This document shows positions 1-11,416 of a stretch of DNA of 64,000 nucleotides, in pieces. The position numbers and the translations under genes are program-made. The DNA lies in contig CM034298.1 of the NCBI GenBank assembly GCA_019925795.1, forward strand, positions 56,322,365 through 56,386,364, in the 5' to 3' direction. How positions within the stretch are numbered: position 1 is the stretch's first letter; the number at the start of each line of letters is the position of its first letter. Origin of the DNA: Dendrobium chrysotoxum (Eukaryota > Streptophyta > Magnoliopsida > Asparagales > Orchidaceae). The notes beneath the pieces were generated by a model, which saw only the letters and a list, made by a program, of their open reading frames with translations, ran no database searches and had not been told where the DNA came from.

Positions 1-661
1 CAAATTTAGAAGGTAAATATTTCTGATTTTCTCATGATAATATTATTTGTGCATTCAGTTTCATTGAATTATGAGTAAATTATGCAACATCTCAATCTTT
101 AACAAATGTTTCAATGTTTTTCTTTTACTAATGTTCTTTTCAACAAATACTTTATATTTATGAGAAAAGCAATTCTAGAAAAAGCTCATTCTTGCCATGG
201 CATCAAATTGCCATTGAGTGCTAAAAAGAATTGTTGATAGTTTTGTCTTAATTTGAATGTAAGAAAATAATTATTAAATAAAGATGGCAAAGTTAAGATA
301 TTCTAGGGTAAATTTGGAAAGCTAAAATTTTCACCACCTCTCCTTTAGCTTATATACAACTATATAGTAAGAGGATGATTGATCTGAAATAAAATAGCAA
401 TAAGGACAAATGTAGTGCGTTGCTTTTATATAGTCATAGAGGATTGTAGTACATATGTTACAAAATTGCTTTAGAATTAAAGAACTAAAGGTACAAAAAA
501 ATATCAGCACAAACATGAGTAAACATCAGTATGAAGTCATAGATACAAACACCATAAAGCAAGGGGAGATCCCTACTTTATTTGTAAGGGTGCAATTGGC
601 CCTTCCCGATTTTAGAAAATATGAATACAATATAGGTTATTTAAGAAAAATAAAATGTTTG
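1..661. other. AT-rich non-coding, no gene seen
   Basis: No exon, RNA gene or repeat boundary could be supported here. Short open frames at 331-516 and 455-730 lack family resemblance and are typical of AT-rich noise. If the membrane protein gene at 5170-9231 is intact, this stretch may be intron sequence of that gene. Confidence 0.4.
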
Positions 662-669
662 TCTTATTG

Positions 670-3159
670 TAGGGGTGTCAAAACGGGTCAATTGACTAGA
701 ATCAGATCAATCAGAATCCAACCCTTTTAATAAACGGGTAAACAAAATGGACTCAAACACAACCGGATAATCCATTTTAATTTAAAAAATATTTTTATTA
801 ACTAGTTAATCATATAATTTAGGTTAATTGATAAAAAAGGAGAAGATTATACCAACAAATAAAAGAATTTAAGGAGAAAAATATTAAACGGGTCTTTTCG
901 AGTCAAAATCGGGTCGACAGATAATTTGAACCTGACCCATTAATAAACGGGTCAGAATACATAACTTAAACCCAACATGTTTTGTAAAACCCGAAAACGA
1001 TGATAGTAGGTTATCGCACGTTTTTCAATGCGTCGTGACGAAACTTAAGTGAAAAATCAAAGTTAACGAAATTTAACGAAAATAATTTTATAAAATTCTA
1101 CGCAAAATTCTGAGAAATTTGATATATAAAACTTATATTTAATTTTGATTAGTTTGAGAGATATAAAAATTAGAAGTTCAAAAATGCCTATTTTACCCCT
1201 AGTGAATACTAAAGCGAATGTGGTTTAAGTGAGGGCAAGGAGATCTTTTAGAAACCCCTTTCTCCCTAAATTGGCAAAACCAAATCCCCACCTCCCTCAT
1301 TTTCTCCATTCGGCCGAACAAGAGGGGGCGGACGTGAGCAGAAGAGGCGACGGGCGACTTCGGCGGCGGCTCCGGCGACGGTTTTCAGGCGAGAAATTTA
1401 GTGCAAATCGAAGAGGACGATGAGGGGAGTCTTAAGGTATGATTATTTTGAAACAAATCCCTCTCATTCTCTAGATTTTTGGAAAGAAAAATTCTAGGGT
1501 TTTGCAAAAAACTCCATATTTCCTTACGAAATCAATAGGGTAGGTTTATAATGATGTTTTAACGGTAGAAAATGAATTTTCCTAAATTCTATTGAGTTTT
1601 GAAAAATTAGGATTTTTCCTAAAAATCAAAGTGTCTTAAAGTGATTTCACAAAAGTGATTCCTATGGGTCCTAGGAATGTTCCTAAAGCAAAATTTTGAA
1701 CTTTAGTTAGAAATTTTATTTTTCATAATTTTCTAATTAAATAAATCCGAAAATAAACAAAGTAATTATTAAGATATGTTTAGTGATAATTTTGGTATAC
1801 CAATTTGATGAAATTGAGGATTTAGGGTTTTTAAAAATATTGAATTTTATTAAATCCGAAAATGTAAATAAATTTTAATTAAGTATTAAGAATTTCTAAT
1901 AGTAATCAATTAAGACATGTAAAGTTTACATTGGTTTTATGTACAATTTTAGGTGTTGATCATTAAATGGGCGTCACGTGTCTAACGGCGTCAATGAGAT
2001 TTACGTTGCAATTGTTAATGTAGGTACCTCATATATTCTGTAAGAATTTTATTGTTTTGCTCCTTTTACACAATGCAAATTCAGTGTTCAAGTTTATATG
2101 GATTTATGATTTATAAATTTTTATGATGTTGCAACCAGCATGTTCTTTCGAATTCATTAATTTCATGTTTAGATAATGCTTTGATATATGAATCCTGATG
2201 GTTTTTCTATTAAACATATGAATGATTGAAAATAGTTAAAGTTTATGATATGAGACTGTGCATGCTGATGCGAAGTACCCAAAAATGGTAAAGGGCTCTA
2301 CGGAGCAAATGGTAAAGGGGTTTTTTGGAACCGAATGGTAAATGGGTTCTTAGGAACCAAATGGTAAAGGAATGGCTAATGAAATGTGTACCTGATCAGT
2401 ACAAACTTATGGGTACCTCCGAGATGGGTGTTATTACGCATATTATATTCATTCATGTTTTTCTAAAAGTTTATGAAAGAGGAAAAAGTTATGAAAAGTC
2501 TTTTATTGTTTAATGAAGGTTATGAAAATGTTCCCATTTAAGAATGGCTTTTTCAATTATTTAAAATTGATGATATGTAAAGATTTCATGTGAGATTTAT
2601 TTCATGAAATATTTTATAACGATTTTGGTAAAATTTTTATGGAATATATGATTTACCTACTGAGCAAGTAAGCTCACCCTACTTTTGGGAATGTTTTTTA
2701 GGAGATAAGTGATGGCTAAGAGACGACAGTACACATATCGTCGTAGAGGGCCTCAGGAAGAAAGGTTCTTTTATTATTTTCTGTTGAGTTGAGTTGAGTT
2801 GAGTTTAAGGATTGAGATGTGAACTCAGTTGATATTTATGTCCAGTTTATGTTTATGTTTAAGTTTATGTTTATGTTTTAATGGTCGGATGTTATGTTGA
2901 TGAAGTTTGCAAACTTTTATGTTGATTGTTTAGTGGTCTTTCTTATATTATTGTTGGAAGATATTTATATTTATGAATTGCAAGTTTTAAGATTTGAAAG
3001 TTTGATGTTTCTCCGTACGACCTTCTATTCCCGCCTCGTTAATTCGGGCTAGCCGGGCCGGATCGTGACATGTTTATTAAAGGAGTCAATCCGAACCTGA
3101 ATTTTTCGAGTCGGATCTAAGTTGGGTTGGCGGATTGGGTTTATTTATTGACACCCCTA
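670..3159. mobile_element. hAT-like non-autonomous DNA transposon, split by a solo LTR
   Basis: The ends are perfect 12-bp inverted repeats, TAGGGGTGTCAA at the left and its complement at the right. They are flanked by 8-bp target copies differing by one base (TCTTATTG at 662-669, TGTTATTG at 3160-3167). TAGGG-type ends with 8-bp duplications are the hAT pattern. Removing the nested LTR (983-3070) and one target copy leaves an element of about 400 bp with subterminal CGGGTC-rich sequence reading continuously across the join. No transposase is present. It sits exactly at the outer end of a copia LTR. Confidence 0.8.
983..3070 (+). mobile_element. Solo LTR, probably Ty3/gypsy
   Basis: The segment starts TG and ends CA (TGTAAAACCC to CGTGACA) and is bounded by a perfect 5-bp duplication TGTTT at 978-982 and 3071-3075, the signature of LTR-element integration. 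About 2.1 kb with no internal polyprotein means it is a solo LTR left by LTR-LTR recombination. Sequence features such as the GGGCCGGATCGTGACA end resemble long plant gypsy LTRs, but the lineage is not proven. The open frame at 1229-1423 lies inside the LTR and is not a gene. Confidence 0.8.
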
Positions 3160-3391
3160 TGTTATTGTATCTCTGAAGTTTTTAATTAAGCTTTTGTTTT
3201 CATGGTGCTATGAAGATAGAATTTGATGATCTTATTGCTAAGCGATGATGACTATTTATAGGTGCATAGGAAAATTACAATAAGAAGAAATAAATGAGAA
3301 TAAATTAAAATTAAGGAAGAATAAATATCTTTCTTAAATTGTATAATAGCCTAATATAACAATTTCCTAAAAACCATCATATGCTAACACC
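3160..3391 (-). repeat. 3' LTR of the copia relic
   Basis: On the minus strand it begins TGTTAGCATATGATGG and ends TACAATAACA, about 232 bp, with a TATA-like CTATAAATAG (plus strand about 3252-3261). It abuts the polypurine tract. The hAT-like element at 670-3159 landed at its terminal 8 bp, so the last LTR bases are now duplicated at 662-669. Confidence 0.7.
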
Positions 3392-3656
3392 CCCCATTAA
3401 GTTGGTGTAATTTATTAGTTCAGATGATTGCCACAATACAAAATCATAGGTTTAGTCATGGAAAATTGAGTTCTAATAGAGTGTTGAGTCTCATCATTTC
3501 ACATGAAATATGAATTATAGTTCAATATTTCGCTTCATATTATATCTAGCTAAATAGTTTGTTTATTACTACTCCAAGAGACAAGATTACCTCCCACAAA
3601 ACAGGTGTACCCATAAGTTGGGTTTCTGCAATCAATAGATCTATTGCTTCATAATT

Positions 3657-4217
3657 TAGGGGCCATTTGGTTGGAAGGAAAATGGATATAAAGTATTTCA
3701 AATATAGAGATTTTAAAAATATTGATGTTTGGTTGGAAGAAAATGAATACAAAGAAAAGTAAATGTAGTGTAAACTATTTTAGTTCATTTTTTGAGGTAA
3801 ACTAAACTCGCTTAGTTTTGAGTGAGAATAGTTTCCCGCCGTCGGTCGCTGCCACTCGCCGCCATCTGTTGGTCACCACCGTCGCCAGCCGCCATTGACC
3901 ACCACTACCGGCCACCGTTGCCGACCACCACTTACCGCCGCTACCGGTCATTGACCACCCCACCTACCGCCGCTACCGGTCATTGACCGCCACCCACCAT
4001 CGGTAGCCGTAGTCGGCCACCACCATTGCCACTAGGCCGCCACCCGCCACCCGCCACCCGCCCTGGCCACCACCGCCGACCACCATCTTGGAATTTTACA
4101 CTTCATTCATTTATTTCAAAAAAAAATCACCTGCAATTTACTTTACACTCATCAGAACAATTTCAAAGTATTCCTTTTATACTGCATTCTTTTTTTAGCC
4201 AACAAAACAACCCCTTA
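3657..4217. mobile_element. TIR element with GC-rich CCACC-repeat core
   Basis: The left end (TAGGGGCCATTTGGTTGG) and the complement of the right end (TAAGGGGTTGTTTTGTTGG) are imperfect inverted repeats. The core at about 3835-4090 is a run of diverged CCACCGCCGGCC-like units, very GC-rich against AT-rich flanks. It interrupts the copia RNase H region, so it inserted after that element. A relative lies at 29274-30030. No clean target duplication was found and the superfamily is undecided. The proline/histidine-rich frame at 4026-4226 is a by-product of the core. Confidence 0.6.
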
Positions 4218-5169
4218 CATTTATAGTCTAAGTATACAATAGTTATTTTTCAAAAGTTTTTTTTTTATGTATCTGAAATACAAAGAACAACAATCTAATA
4301 ATTTTTTTTTGGGGTTTTACATGTGCTGACTTACAAACCAAACAATAAAAGAGATATCCAATCATGTAATTATCAGATAAATCAAAATTTCAACTAATCT
4401 TTTGATAGTGAGATGGATCATCATGTGGTATATCCACACCAGACATGATTTTTTTATTAATGAGGATGTCAGCTAATTTGTGTCAGAAAAATTCAATTTC
4501 TTCAAAAAGATCAATGACAGTTTTTTTTTTTGATAAAGAGATCCCTTTCTTGCATTAAGTAAATTCAATCCCAAAAAAATATTTAGAGTATCTAGATTTT
4601 TAGTTACAAAACAATTCTGTAAGTAGTGCTTGCATTCTTTAACTAGCGAGCAATGTATCATCCTCATAAATAGATAGCACAACTAAGCCTATTCCAAATT
4701 ATATACTCTTCTAATATTATTTCCTAACAAGCATCATCATATGCTATTGCATGGTACTGACCAAATTAAAACTTCTTTTCAGTTGGACTGATTTTCTTAA
4801 TGGATCAGTTCTATTATCGCCCTCATATTGCAACCCTTCAGCCAACGGTCTTCAGTGATATATGGTGTTTTCAATACCTAATTATTGGCTGTGTATTAAA
4901 TATAGTGTAACGAAGATCTAAAGAACTGATCTTGTTTCCCAAGCGACTAAGGTTGTATAAATTATATGCACAAACGTAATATTTGAAACTGTAATAAGAA
5001 CTAGAGGTAATCAAAAGCATGAAACAGACTGTATAACACTTACTTTAATTCTCATGCTCATACAGTTTTCTGTGTTCAAAAGGCTACTCTCATCAGAATT
5101 AACACTTTTCAAGCCATCATAGATTTAAGATTATAAACAATGCATGAATTACAGAACAGGATTACTTAC

Positions 5170-8100
5170 AAAACTGAGATCATAATCTTTGAGGGTTAGA
5201 AACGGAAATATGATAAGCCAAAAGACGAAATCCGTGAGCATGACAGCACCTGCATTTGTCTGTTACAGTTGCAAGGGGCAGATGAGGTGACTTTCATAAG
5301 CATAGGAAAATGTAAACATACAAGCTTACAGATATAATATTAAAAACCAATATACATATCAATTCCATATAAAGTAGGAGAGACAAGTTTCATAAGCAAA
5401 AGTACTTAACGTTATACTTGCAAGATGAAAGCTTTGTATCATTTCCTTGATGTAGTCATGCAGAAAGATTAAATTACAGTAGCATAACTATATTGAAGAA
5501 GCACAAAAAGCATTCTTATTGAACTCATATTCAAATGATGGTGGACTTCTTTACAATCTTGCTAATTGCACACCATTCTAATGCTTTACTGCTCAAATAA
5601 AATGAAGAGAGAAATGGAGCAACTACATCATCATTATGATCTTGCTAATTTCCCTTTTAAGTCTTCATCATCATTATCATGTGAAACCTACATTAGTGGC
5701 AACAATAAGTAGCTATAGAATGTGGGAGCTTATATCAAAAATCATGGTGTGTTTCTGTGTTTTATTTTTCTTTTGTTTATTTTTTTCTCAGTAATTTGAA
5801 TTAGATCTTGCCTAATTTCCAACACATGCAGCTTTTGTTTGGCATGTGCGATGCTTGTTGCTGTTGCACGTCAGCATGCAGCTCCAAACAAACCCAGTTC
5901 TTGATTGCAGAAAATAAAACAACCATTTTGGCCTCAGCTTACCATTGATTATAAAGGAGGTATGTCACAATTTCTATTTATGTTTACTCATCCAATCCCT
6001 TGTGCCCATTATTAAGGCACTCAAATGGAACAGACTTGCACAAAATAAAGTTACTTAACAATGCTTCAAGAGCAAGATTCTTGTCTGTCGCACTTATGCA
6101 TATTGGAATATAAGGAGGATTTTGACTCCATGCATATTTTATTGTGAATTTTGTTAGATGTAGACAAGCTATGTTAACATATTTGTACATAAAAACTCTG
6201 ACTTAGATAATTCTTCTTTTTTTTTTTTTGAACTTCTAATTCATAAGATAATGTGACCGTTGAACAGTGACTTCTGACATAAAGGCATAATCATAATCAC
6301 AACTGTCAATGCTTACTTCATGAACAGTTAAAGAAAGAATTGAATTAAGCTATAGACCTGATAGATAATTTGGAAGAGATAGCCACCTAGATTCACAATT
6401 TTCTGAATATTCAGGTTCTCATGCAGTCCAGGATTCTTCACTGTAAGAGTGCCATTTACAATTTCAGAATTTGCAGGTGAAACAGATATGCCACCCTCAG
6501 GATCCAAGAGTAAATAATCAATCCTATCATCAGTCATTTTTGCATATTGAAGGCATCCATAAGTAGACAACAACGATCCAAGCTAAAAGATGAATCCCAA
6601 AGTGAAAAAAAACAGGAAAAATCAAAGGAAGCCTTCTGAAAGAAAATTCAAAAAGCTATAGATGACTCTAAAGAAAACTTTCCTGCCATAATACACAGAC
6701 AAATAGATTTCTCAAGTGCCAAATGAATATAAATAAATGAAAAGTAAAATGTAACATACCCCAAAATATACTGTAACCAGGAAAAATGTCCACCTGTGAA
6801 ACAGAAACTATCAACTCAAAATATTTAGAGAATTTATCTGAAAAATCCAAGTAAAAGGGAGTCAAAATATGACACCAACAGCCAAAAAGGTTTTGAAAAA
6901 GAGGGTTAATACAGTTTATGTAACATATATAATTCAAAAGAAAGAGAAAGTGGGAATTATGTCTCACCACATGAGAGATGGTGACAAAGGAATTATATCC
7001 CCGAACTTATAAGAAACAAAGAATCATTCATTTGCTTATGAATAGGAAGAATCATATTAAATGGCATGAGGGTTTCGAACTTTGAATTCAATGGGCAAGA
7101 AGGTTATGATCTTCTATGACTTCATTTGGGAAAGCTTTCTTAATGCTTTCAAATCAACTTTTTAGTATAAAAGTTTCTAATTAAAAAAAATTGTACTAAA
7201 AAACTACTTTAGAAAGCAATAAGAAAGTCATCCCAAACGAAGCCTAAATCATACTGATGTTAAAAGTAAATGTTTCAAACAAGTTTAGGTTAAATTTGTA
7301 AATTATATGATCATGTATTCCATATTTTGACATTTAAGACTATATGGATTATGAAAGAGCTCCAATAAAAGTGGTATGCTTCTTGATTTCAAGGGTGGAG
7401 GTCAAAAGTTGGAGTCCAGACTTTGATTTTTTTTAATAAACTATATATTCACTAGTTCTTTGGGCACAATTTGATTATCAACCATCTTTATGCCCCCTTA
7501 TCTATAATTGGCCTTATGATTACTTATCTATACTTACCCTTGTTTTCTATTTTGAATCAATAAAATATTTGAGATAGGTTTCAATCCTTATAGAAACGAA
7601 AGTTCAAAAGGTTTGGAAACAAAAGAGTTGTCATAAGGTTTACTCCATACTTTGCAATCATTTATGCAGTATAACTTTCATGTAACATAAAGTAAGACCC
7701 AGGGAAAATGACCCTAATCAAATAACATAAAGAAAATAAGATGTATAAAAACTAGCCAATTTATTTTAGAAAAAGAGTGCACTTAACTTCATGCTATGGT
7801 AACATCAAATCATAAGCAAGTATGATGAATCACAATACAACAAAAACAATAACATCAAGCCTTTATCCAACTGTGTATGGTTGGCTACATGAATTTTTTT
7901 TTTTCCATTGTGTCCTGTTAAGAGTCAAATTTTCATTTAAATCTAATAAAAAAGATCATTTCTAATACTTTCTACCTCTACCTTTCTTAAAATAGGCCAA
8001 ATCTAATACATCTACTCTCCTAATCCCGTCAGTGGAAGGCCGATGTTTTATGTGACCAAACCATTTAAGGTGACTCTTTCTAATCTTATCTGCCACTGGA

Positions 8101-9231
8101 GCTACTCCAACCTTTTCACAATGTAATTATAAAAAATAGTAAGCATCACAAAAGAGAACATCAAAATTTTTATGATTCTCCTTAAGTAAGCTTGTGTCTT
8201 GGAGAAGAGAGATGATATGATCCATTTCATAGTGTATAGCAACATGACATTCACTAATCTTCTTCAAATTGAGTACACCCCCGCTTAGAAAGAAAAAAAG
8301 AGAAAAAGACCGAATTAGTTGCCTAACTTTTTTGAATGACCAAACTAGTTATCAACTATATAGAAGTATAAATTTAGTTCCTTGACTCTTTAAATAGGTT
8401 CCAAATTAGTTTTATTTGAGAATCATTTAGGTCTCTATTTTTAAAATCTAGAGACTAAAATGAAACTTTTAAATATTAAAGAACCATTTTAGTCCTTGTA
8501 AAGAGTCAGGGGGCTATTTTGATCTTTATCTCAAAGAAAAAAAGCCCCAAGTTTCTCGAGACAAGAAAAAGGAATTAACTTAGGAGGATAAAAATGAAAG
8601 ATGATTAAACAACACCAGAAAAATATCCACTTAAGATCTTCAGAAAGATTTCATTTGTTCATCGAGATGAAACTTCAAACCAACAGAAAAGGAAACTTCT
8701 CTTGATTCATACTTTTTCTTTCTCCTGTTCCCTTCTCCTAAGCATCTTCTCAGGTTCCTCTCAACTCATTCACAAAAAGCTCACTACTGTCCTATGCTTC
8801 CATGCAACAAATCATATAGGATATAGCCATCAATCCAACACAAACCTATCTAACTTATGTAAATAAATACCAATCCAAAACCAAAATGGGAGGGGAAGAC
8901 TGTCTTACTGTGTATAATAGTACAGTTGCGAAGCTCCTTTCACAACAATGTCGACAACTAACAGAACCACACAAAGAAAAAAGGTTACAGCCCTGAAAAC
9001 AAGAAGCCAAGCAGGATGAATTGTTTTGAGACAAGGCGTCCAAATCTCATCCTTGTGAAAAGCCCCCATCTTTCCATTTTGAGCTTCTTCTACCTCTCCG
9101 CCATCTTGCTCAGAACCTTCATATTTCCATATCAAAATGGAAGCTAGGGCAATGGAACACAGAATCTCCATAGCACAGAAGAAAAATCTCCAGTTAAGCC
9201 AGTAGGAAGGATCTGTAGTATCGGAATCCAT
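5170..9231 (-). CDS. Multi-pass membrane protein, plant rolling-stone-like family; 5' exons 1-4 only (partial)
   Basis: Four exons fit by phase and canonical GT/AG: 8909-9231, 6760-6793, 6358-6582, 5170-5259. They encode 224 residues starting MDSDTTDPSYWLNW, with hydrophobic segments at about residues 20-40, 72-97, 109-127 and 198-217 and conserved blocks YWLNWRFFFC, WTFFLVTVYFG and FQIIYQ. The complete paralogue at 22229-29166 has identical phases and identical lengths for exons 2-4. The loop after the first membrane segment is longer than in the paralogue (EVEEAQNGKMGAFHKDE). Exons 5-8 (about 97 residues) were not found between 5169 and 1; they lie left of the window or are lost. The family resembles plant proteins such as Arabidopsis At1g10660, grouped with Drosophila rolling stone; function unknown. 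Intron 1 contains a MITE and an RTE fragment. Confidence 0.75.
7119..7246. mobile_element. Tourist-like MITE (family copy 1)
   Basis: An inverted-repeat element with ends like CTTCATTTGGGAAAGC and the complement of CCCAAACGAAGCC, and an AT-rich centre. It shares ends and layout with copies near 10195, 17556, 46760, 47968 and in each PR-10 unit. The target duplication is not clear in this copy. It lies in intron 1 of the membrane protein gene. Confidence 0.6.
7838..8122 (-). mobile_element. RTE-type LINE, 3' end fragment
   Basis: On the minus strand this matches the last about 285 bp of the RTE copies at 31495-34428 and 56223-57489, covering the end of the RT ORF, the GGATAAAGGCTTGATGTT trailer and a short degenerate TTG tail. 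It is 5'-truncated and diverged, with frameshifts. It sits in intron 1 of the membrane protein gene in the same orientation. Confidence 0.75.
8300..8525. repeat. Probable small repeat with flanking 'tagtcc/gactaaa' sequence
   Basis: Contains inverted copies of phrases such as ACCAAACTAGTTATC and GAACCATTTTAGTCC around an AT-rich centre, a layout common in plant MITEs. Ends and target duplication could not be defined. Intronic, no coding potential seen. Confidence 0.3.
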
Positions 9232-9559
9232 GGAAGGCTGTGAAGAGTTTCTTGACCGTTCTGTTTAACAACAAACGCTTCAGCTTACAGAACTGGTTGA
9301 AAAAGAGAGAAAGAGAGAGAGAAATAATGGAAAAAAGAAGGCAAACAATACGGAAAAATTCTGATTCAAGATATTTTGATTGAAGTTTGGTATGATGAGC
9401 TCAAAATAAATTCAAAAATATTAAAATTTTATCAAAAATTTCTCCTGTAAATATTTATTACGCAAAAATAAGCGGTACAGGATTTGCCAGATCAGTTGAG
9501 AACTTGAGATGCAGAGAGCACCGCTTCGGGGTATTTATTTATAGCCGCTCTCATTTTAA

Positions 9560-9923
9560 AATGATTTGTGAGCTGAGTTTGATGAGTTAATGGGTCAAAT
9601 TTAAACAAGTCATGACTCGACTTGTTGGCTTGCGAGCCAATTTATTTTAAAAAATATTAATGTAAAATGTATTTAAAATATATTAGGATTTTGCTTTTTA
9701 AGTACAAGTTTGTAAAAATATTTAAAAATATATTGCACTTTTTTTCATTTTATCATAATTATTGGTTGAATCATGATCATTTTCTCTTTTTCATAATAAA
9801 TGGGTTGGCTTGTGAGCCAGCTCGAACTCATGGAATAAAGCTCAACTCAATTTCGAACTCAATTAATTAATCAAGTCCAAGCTCAAGCTCAAGCCAGATG
9901 ACTCGACTCTTTTACACCCCTAT
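9560..9923. mobile_element. Fragment of hAT-like GAGCTCGAG-rich repeat
   Basis: The right end reads TTTTACACCCCTA, the complement of a TAGGGGTGTAAAA terminus, preceded by AAGCTCAAGCTCAAGC and other GAGCTC-rich words. The left terminus is missing. Same family as the complete copy at 62346-63111. Confidence 0.55.
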
Positions 9924-10194
9924 CAAAAATTGGTATTTTAATGATCTTAATTTTTATTCTACTCATTAAACAAAAAATTAAAAAAGAAATTAAAAAAAGT
10001 AGGAATATTGATTTTTTTTTCATTTAAATAGATACTGCAAATAAAGTCTGAATTTAACATTTTCTTTTTAATTTTAAATTCATGAAGGATTCTATATGAA
10101 TAAGATCTTGAATTTGATAGTTGTTGTAAATCTTAAGAAATTAAAATAAATCTTATACAAAAGTTTGAGACCAAAAAGGTTGAGTAGAATTAGA

Positions 10195-10322
10195 TTTTAT
10201 TTGTGACAATTTTCTTATTGCTTTCTAAAATAGTTTTTTAGTTTAAAAATTTCTTAAACTTGATATTTTAACATTAAAAAATTGCTTTAGAAAGTAACAA
10301 AAAAGCTGTCTCAAACGAAACC
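10195..10322. mobile_element. Tourist-like MITE (family copy 2)
   Basis: The right end is GCTGTCTCAAACGAAACC followed by TTA; the left end TTTGTGACAATTTTCTTATTGC is a diverged complement of it. AT-rich centre. The TTA after the right end fits the target preference of the family. Confidence 0.6.
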
Positions 10323-10496
10323 TTAGGTCTCATGCCTAAAATTATATCTTTTGAAGACTCTGTTTTTGATGTATTATCCTAAAAGAGTCATCTCCATGCA
10401 ATATTTTTTTTAAAGCATCCATGAGAGTTGATAGAGGCTTTATAATGCTTCCACTACCCAATTGAACTACAATTTTCTTATTCAAAGATTAATGTT

Positions 10497-10806
10497 TTAG
10501 ACCATCCGCAATCAAACGTCATACATGTGATTGTCATCCGCCAAATAATCCAACCGAATGCGTTTTCGCCCGCTATTCCTCGGGAGTGAATAGTGCCATT
10601 CTTCGTACTGTTCACACACGCTATTTTTTCTATGTGTTTGTGATTTGCCATAAAAGCGCGCTAAAGATGAGAAAGAGGGTTACTTTTGGCAGCGCGATGA
10701 AGAAGCGGGTGAAGTGGAGTTCTATTGGAGACGAATTACTGCATTTTGCAATTTTATGGTATTTTGGAGTGGAAAGTGGGTTTTTCGGTTGGAGATGCCC
10801 TTAGCA
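10497..10806. mobile_element. Probable small DNA transposon with GGGCATCTCCAACC-type ends
   Basis: The left end AGACCATCCGCAATC resembles the complement of the right end GGTTGGAGATGCCC. Such GGGCATCTCCAACC ends are frequent in plant Mutator- or PIF-type elements. The interior is less AT-rich than its surroundings and holds an open frame at 10586-10804 with no recognisable domain, which I take as non-genic. No target duplication was identified. Confidence 0.45.
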
Positions 10807-11289
10807 ATATAAAAATTATTTCCTACATAAATGAGCCTTAAGAAACTAAGAAATGATTGAGAACTATAGTTTTTTAAAGAAGCTTATTTTGGATTGAGAG
10901 GTAGTTTCTTAGAGTTAAAAAAAAAATATCACAAAATTTAAATCATTATAATAAAATAAAGAAAGAAGGAAATGATTGCACATACATTCAAATTTGGATT
11001 GTTTATGAAATAAATATCTAGTTGTAAAAAATGAATTACATAATCAATAAATTTATAGGCCATATGAATAAAATATTAAGAATTTTAGGAACAAAAAAAC
11101 AAAAAAAATAAAAGTTAGGATTTTGACGTGCTCTTCAAGATTTTTCATATTAACCAATGAAAACGAATATATATATATATATATATAAATACTCAAAATT
11201 GTAATTTTAGATATAGAATTTCCCTATTAAAATAACATTAAATAAAATAAATAAAATCCCATACACCTAGATGGTGAAGCTAGACTATT

Positions 11290-11416
11290 CACTACCAAAA
11301 AATTGGATTTTTCGCAGCAAATGTTAAGAGCGGTTTTAGAACCACTGCCGAAACTCTAATTTAGCACCGGTTTTGATCGCTACAATTTGCTGCGATGACC
11401 ATATTTTTTGGTAGTG
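11290..11416. mobile_element. CACTA-type MITE, complete
   Basis: A 127-bp element with a perfect 14-bp terminal inverted repeat CACTACCAAAAAAT and a perfect 3-bp target duplication ATT (11287-11289, 11417-11419). Inside are short inverted GC-rich words (AGCGGTTTT, AACCACTGCCG). The CACTA terminus with a 3-bp duplication defines the En/Spm (CACTA) superfamily. It is non-autonomous. Confidence 0.85.

Larger units (their letters stand above)
3160..4755 (-). mobile_element. Degraded Ty1/copia retrotransposon, 3' part
   Basis: Read on the minus strand, a broken reverse transcriptase/RNase H region is followed by a polypurine tract (AATGGGGGG, about 3392-3400) and a short LTR at 3160-3391. RT relics: a degenerate catalytic box (IYEDD for YVDD) near 4660-4680 and FLGL in the frame at 4473-4682. 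RNase H relic at about 3546-3620: the motif FVGGNLVSWSSNKQ, read in a frame shifted from its neighbour. Frameshifts and stops make it non-functional. At about 4690-4755 a sequence resembling the LTR start lies next to the RT, suggesting a deletion joined a partial 5' LTR to the RT. A GC-cored TIR element sits inside. Confidence 0.7.

Noticed and set aside
1229..1423. Arg-rich 64-codon frame
   Set aside because: Lies inside the solo LTR and has no downstream polyprotein.
4690..4755. Possible complete 5' LTR of the copia relic
   Set aside because: Only a short stretch resembles the 3' LTR start, and RT sequence follows at once; treated as a possible partial LTR only.
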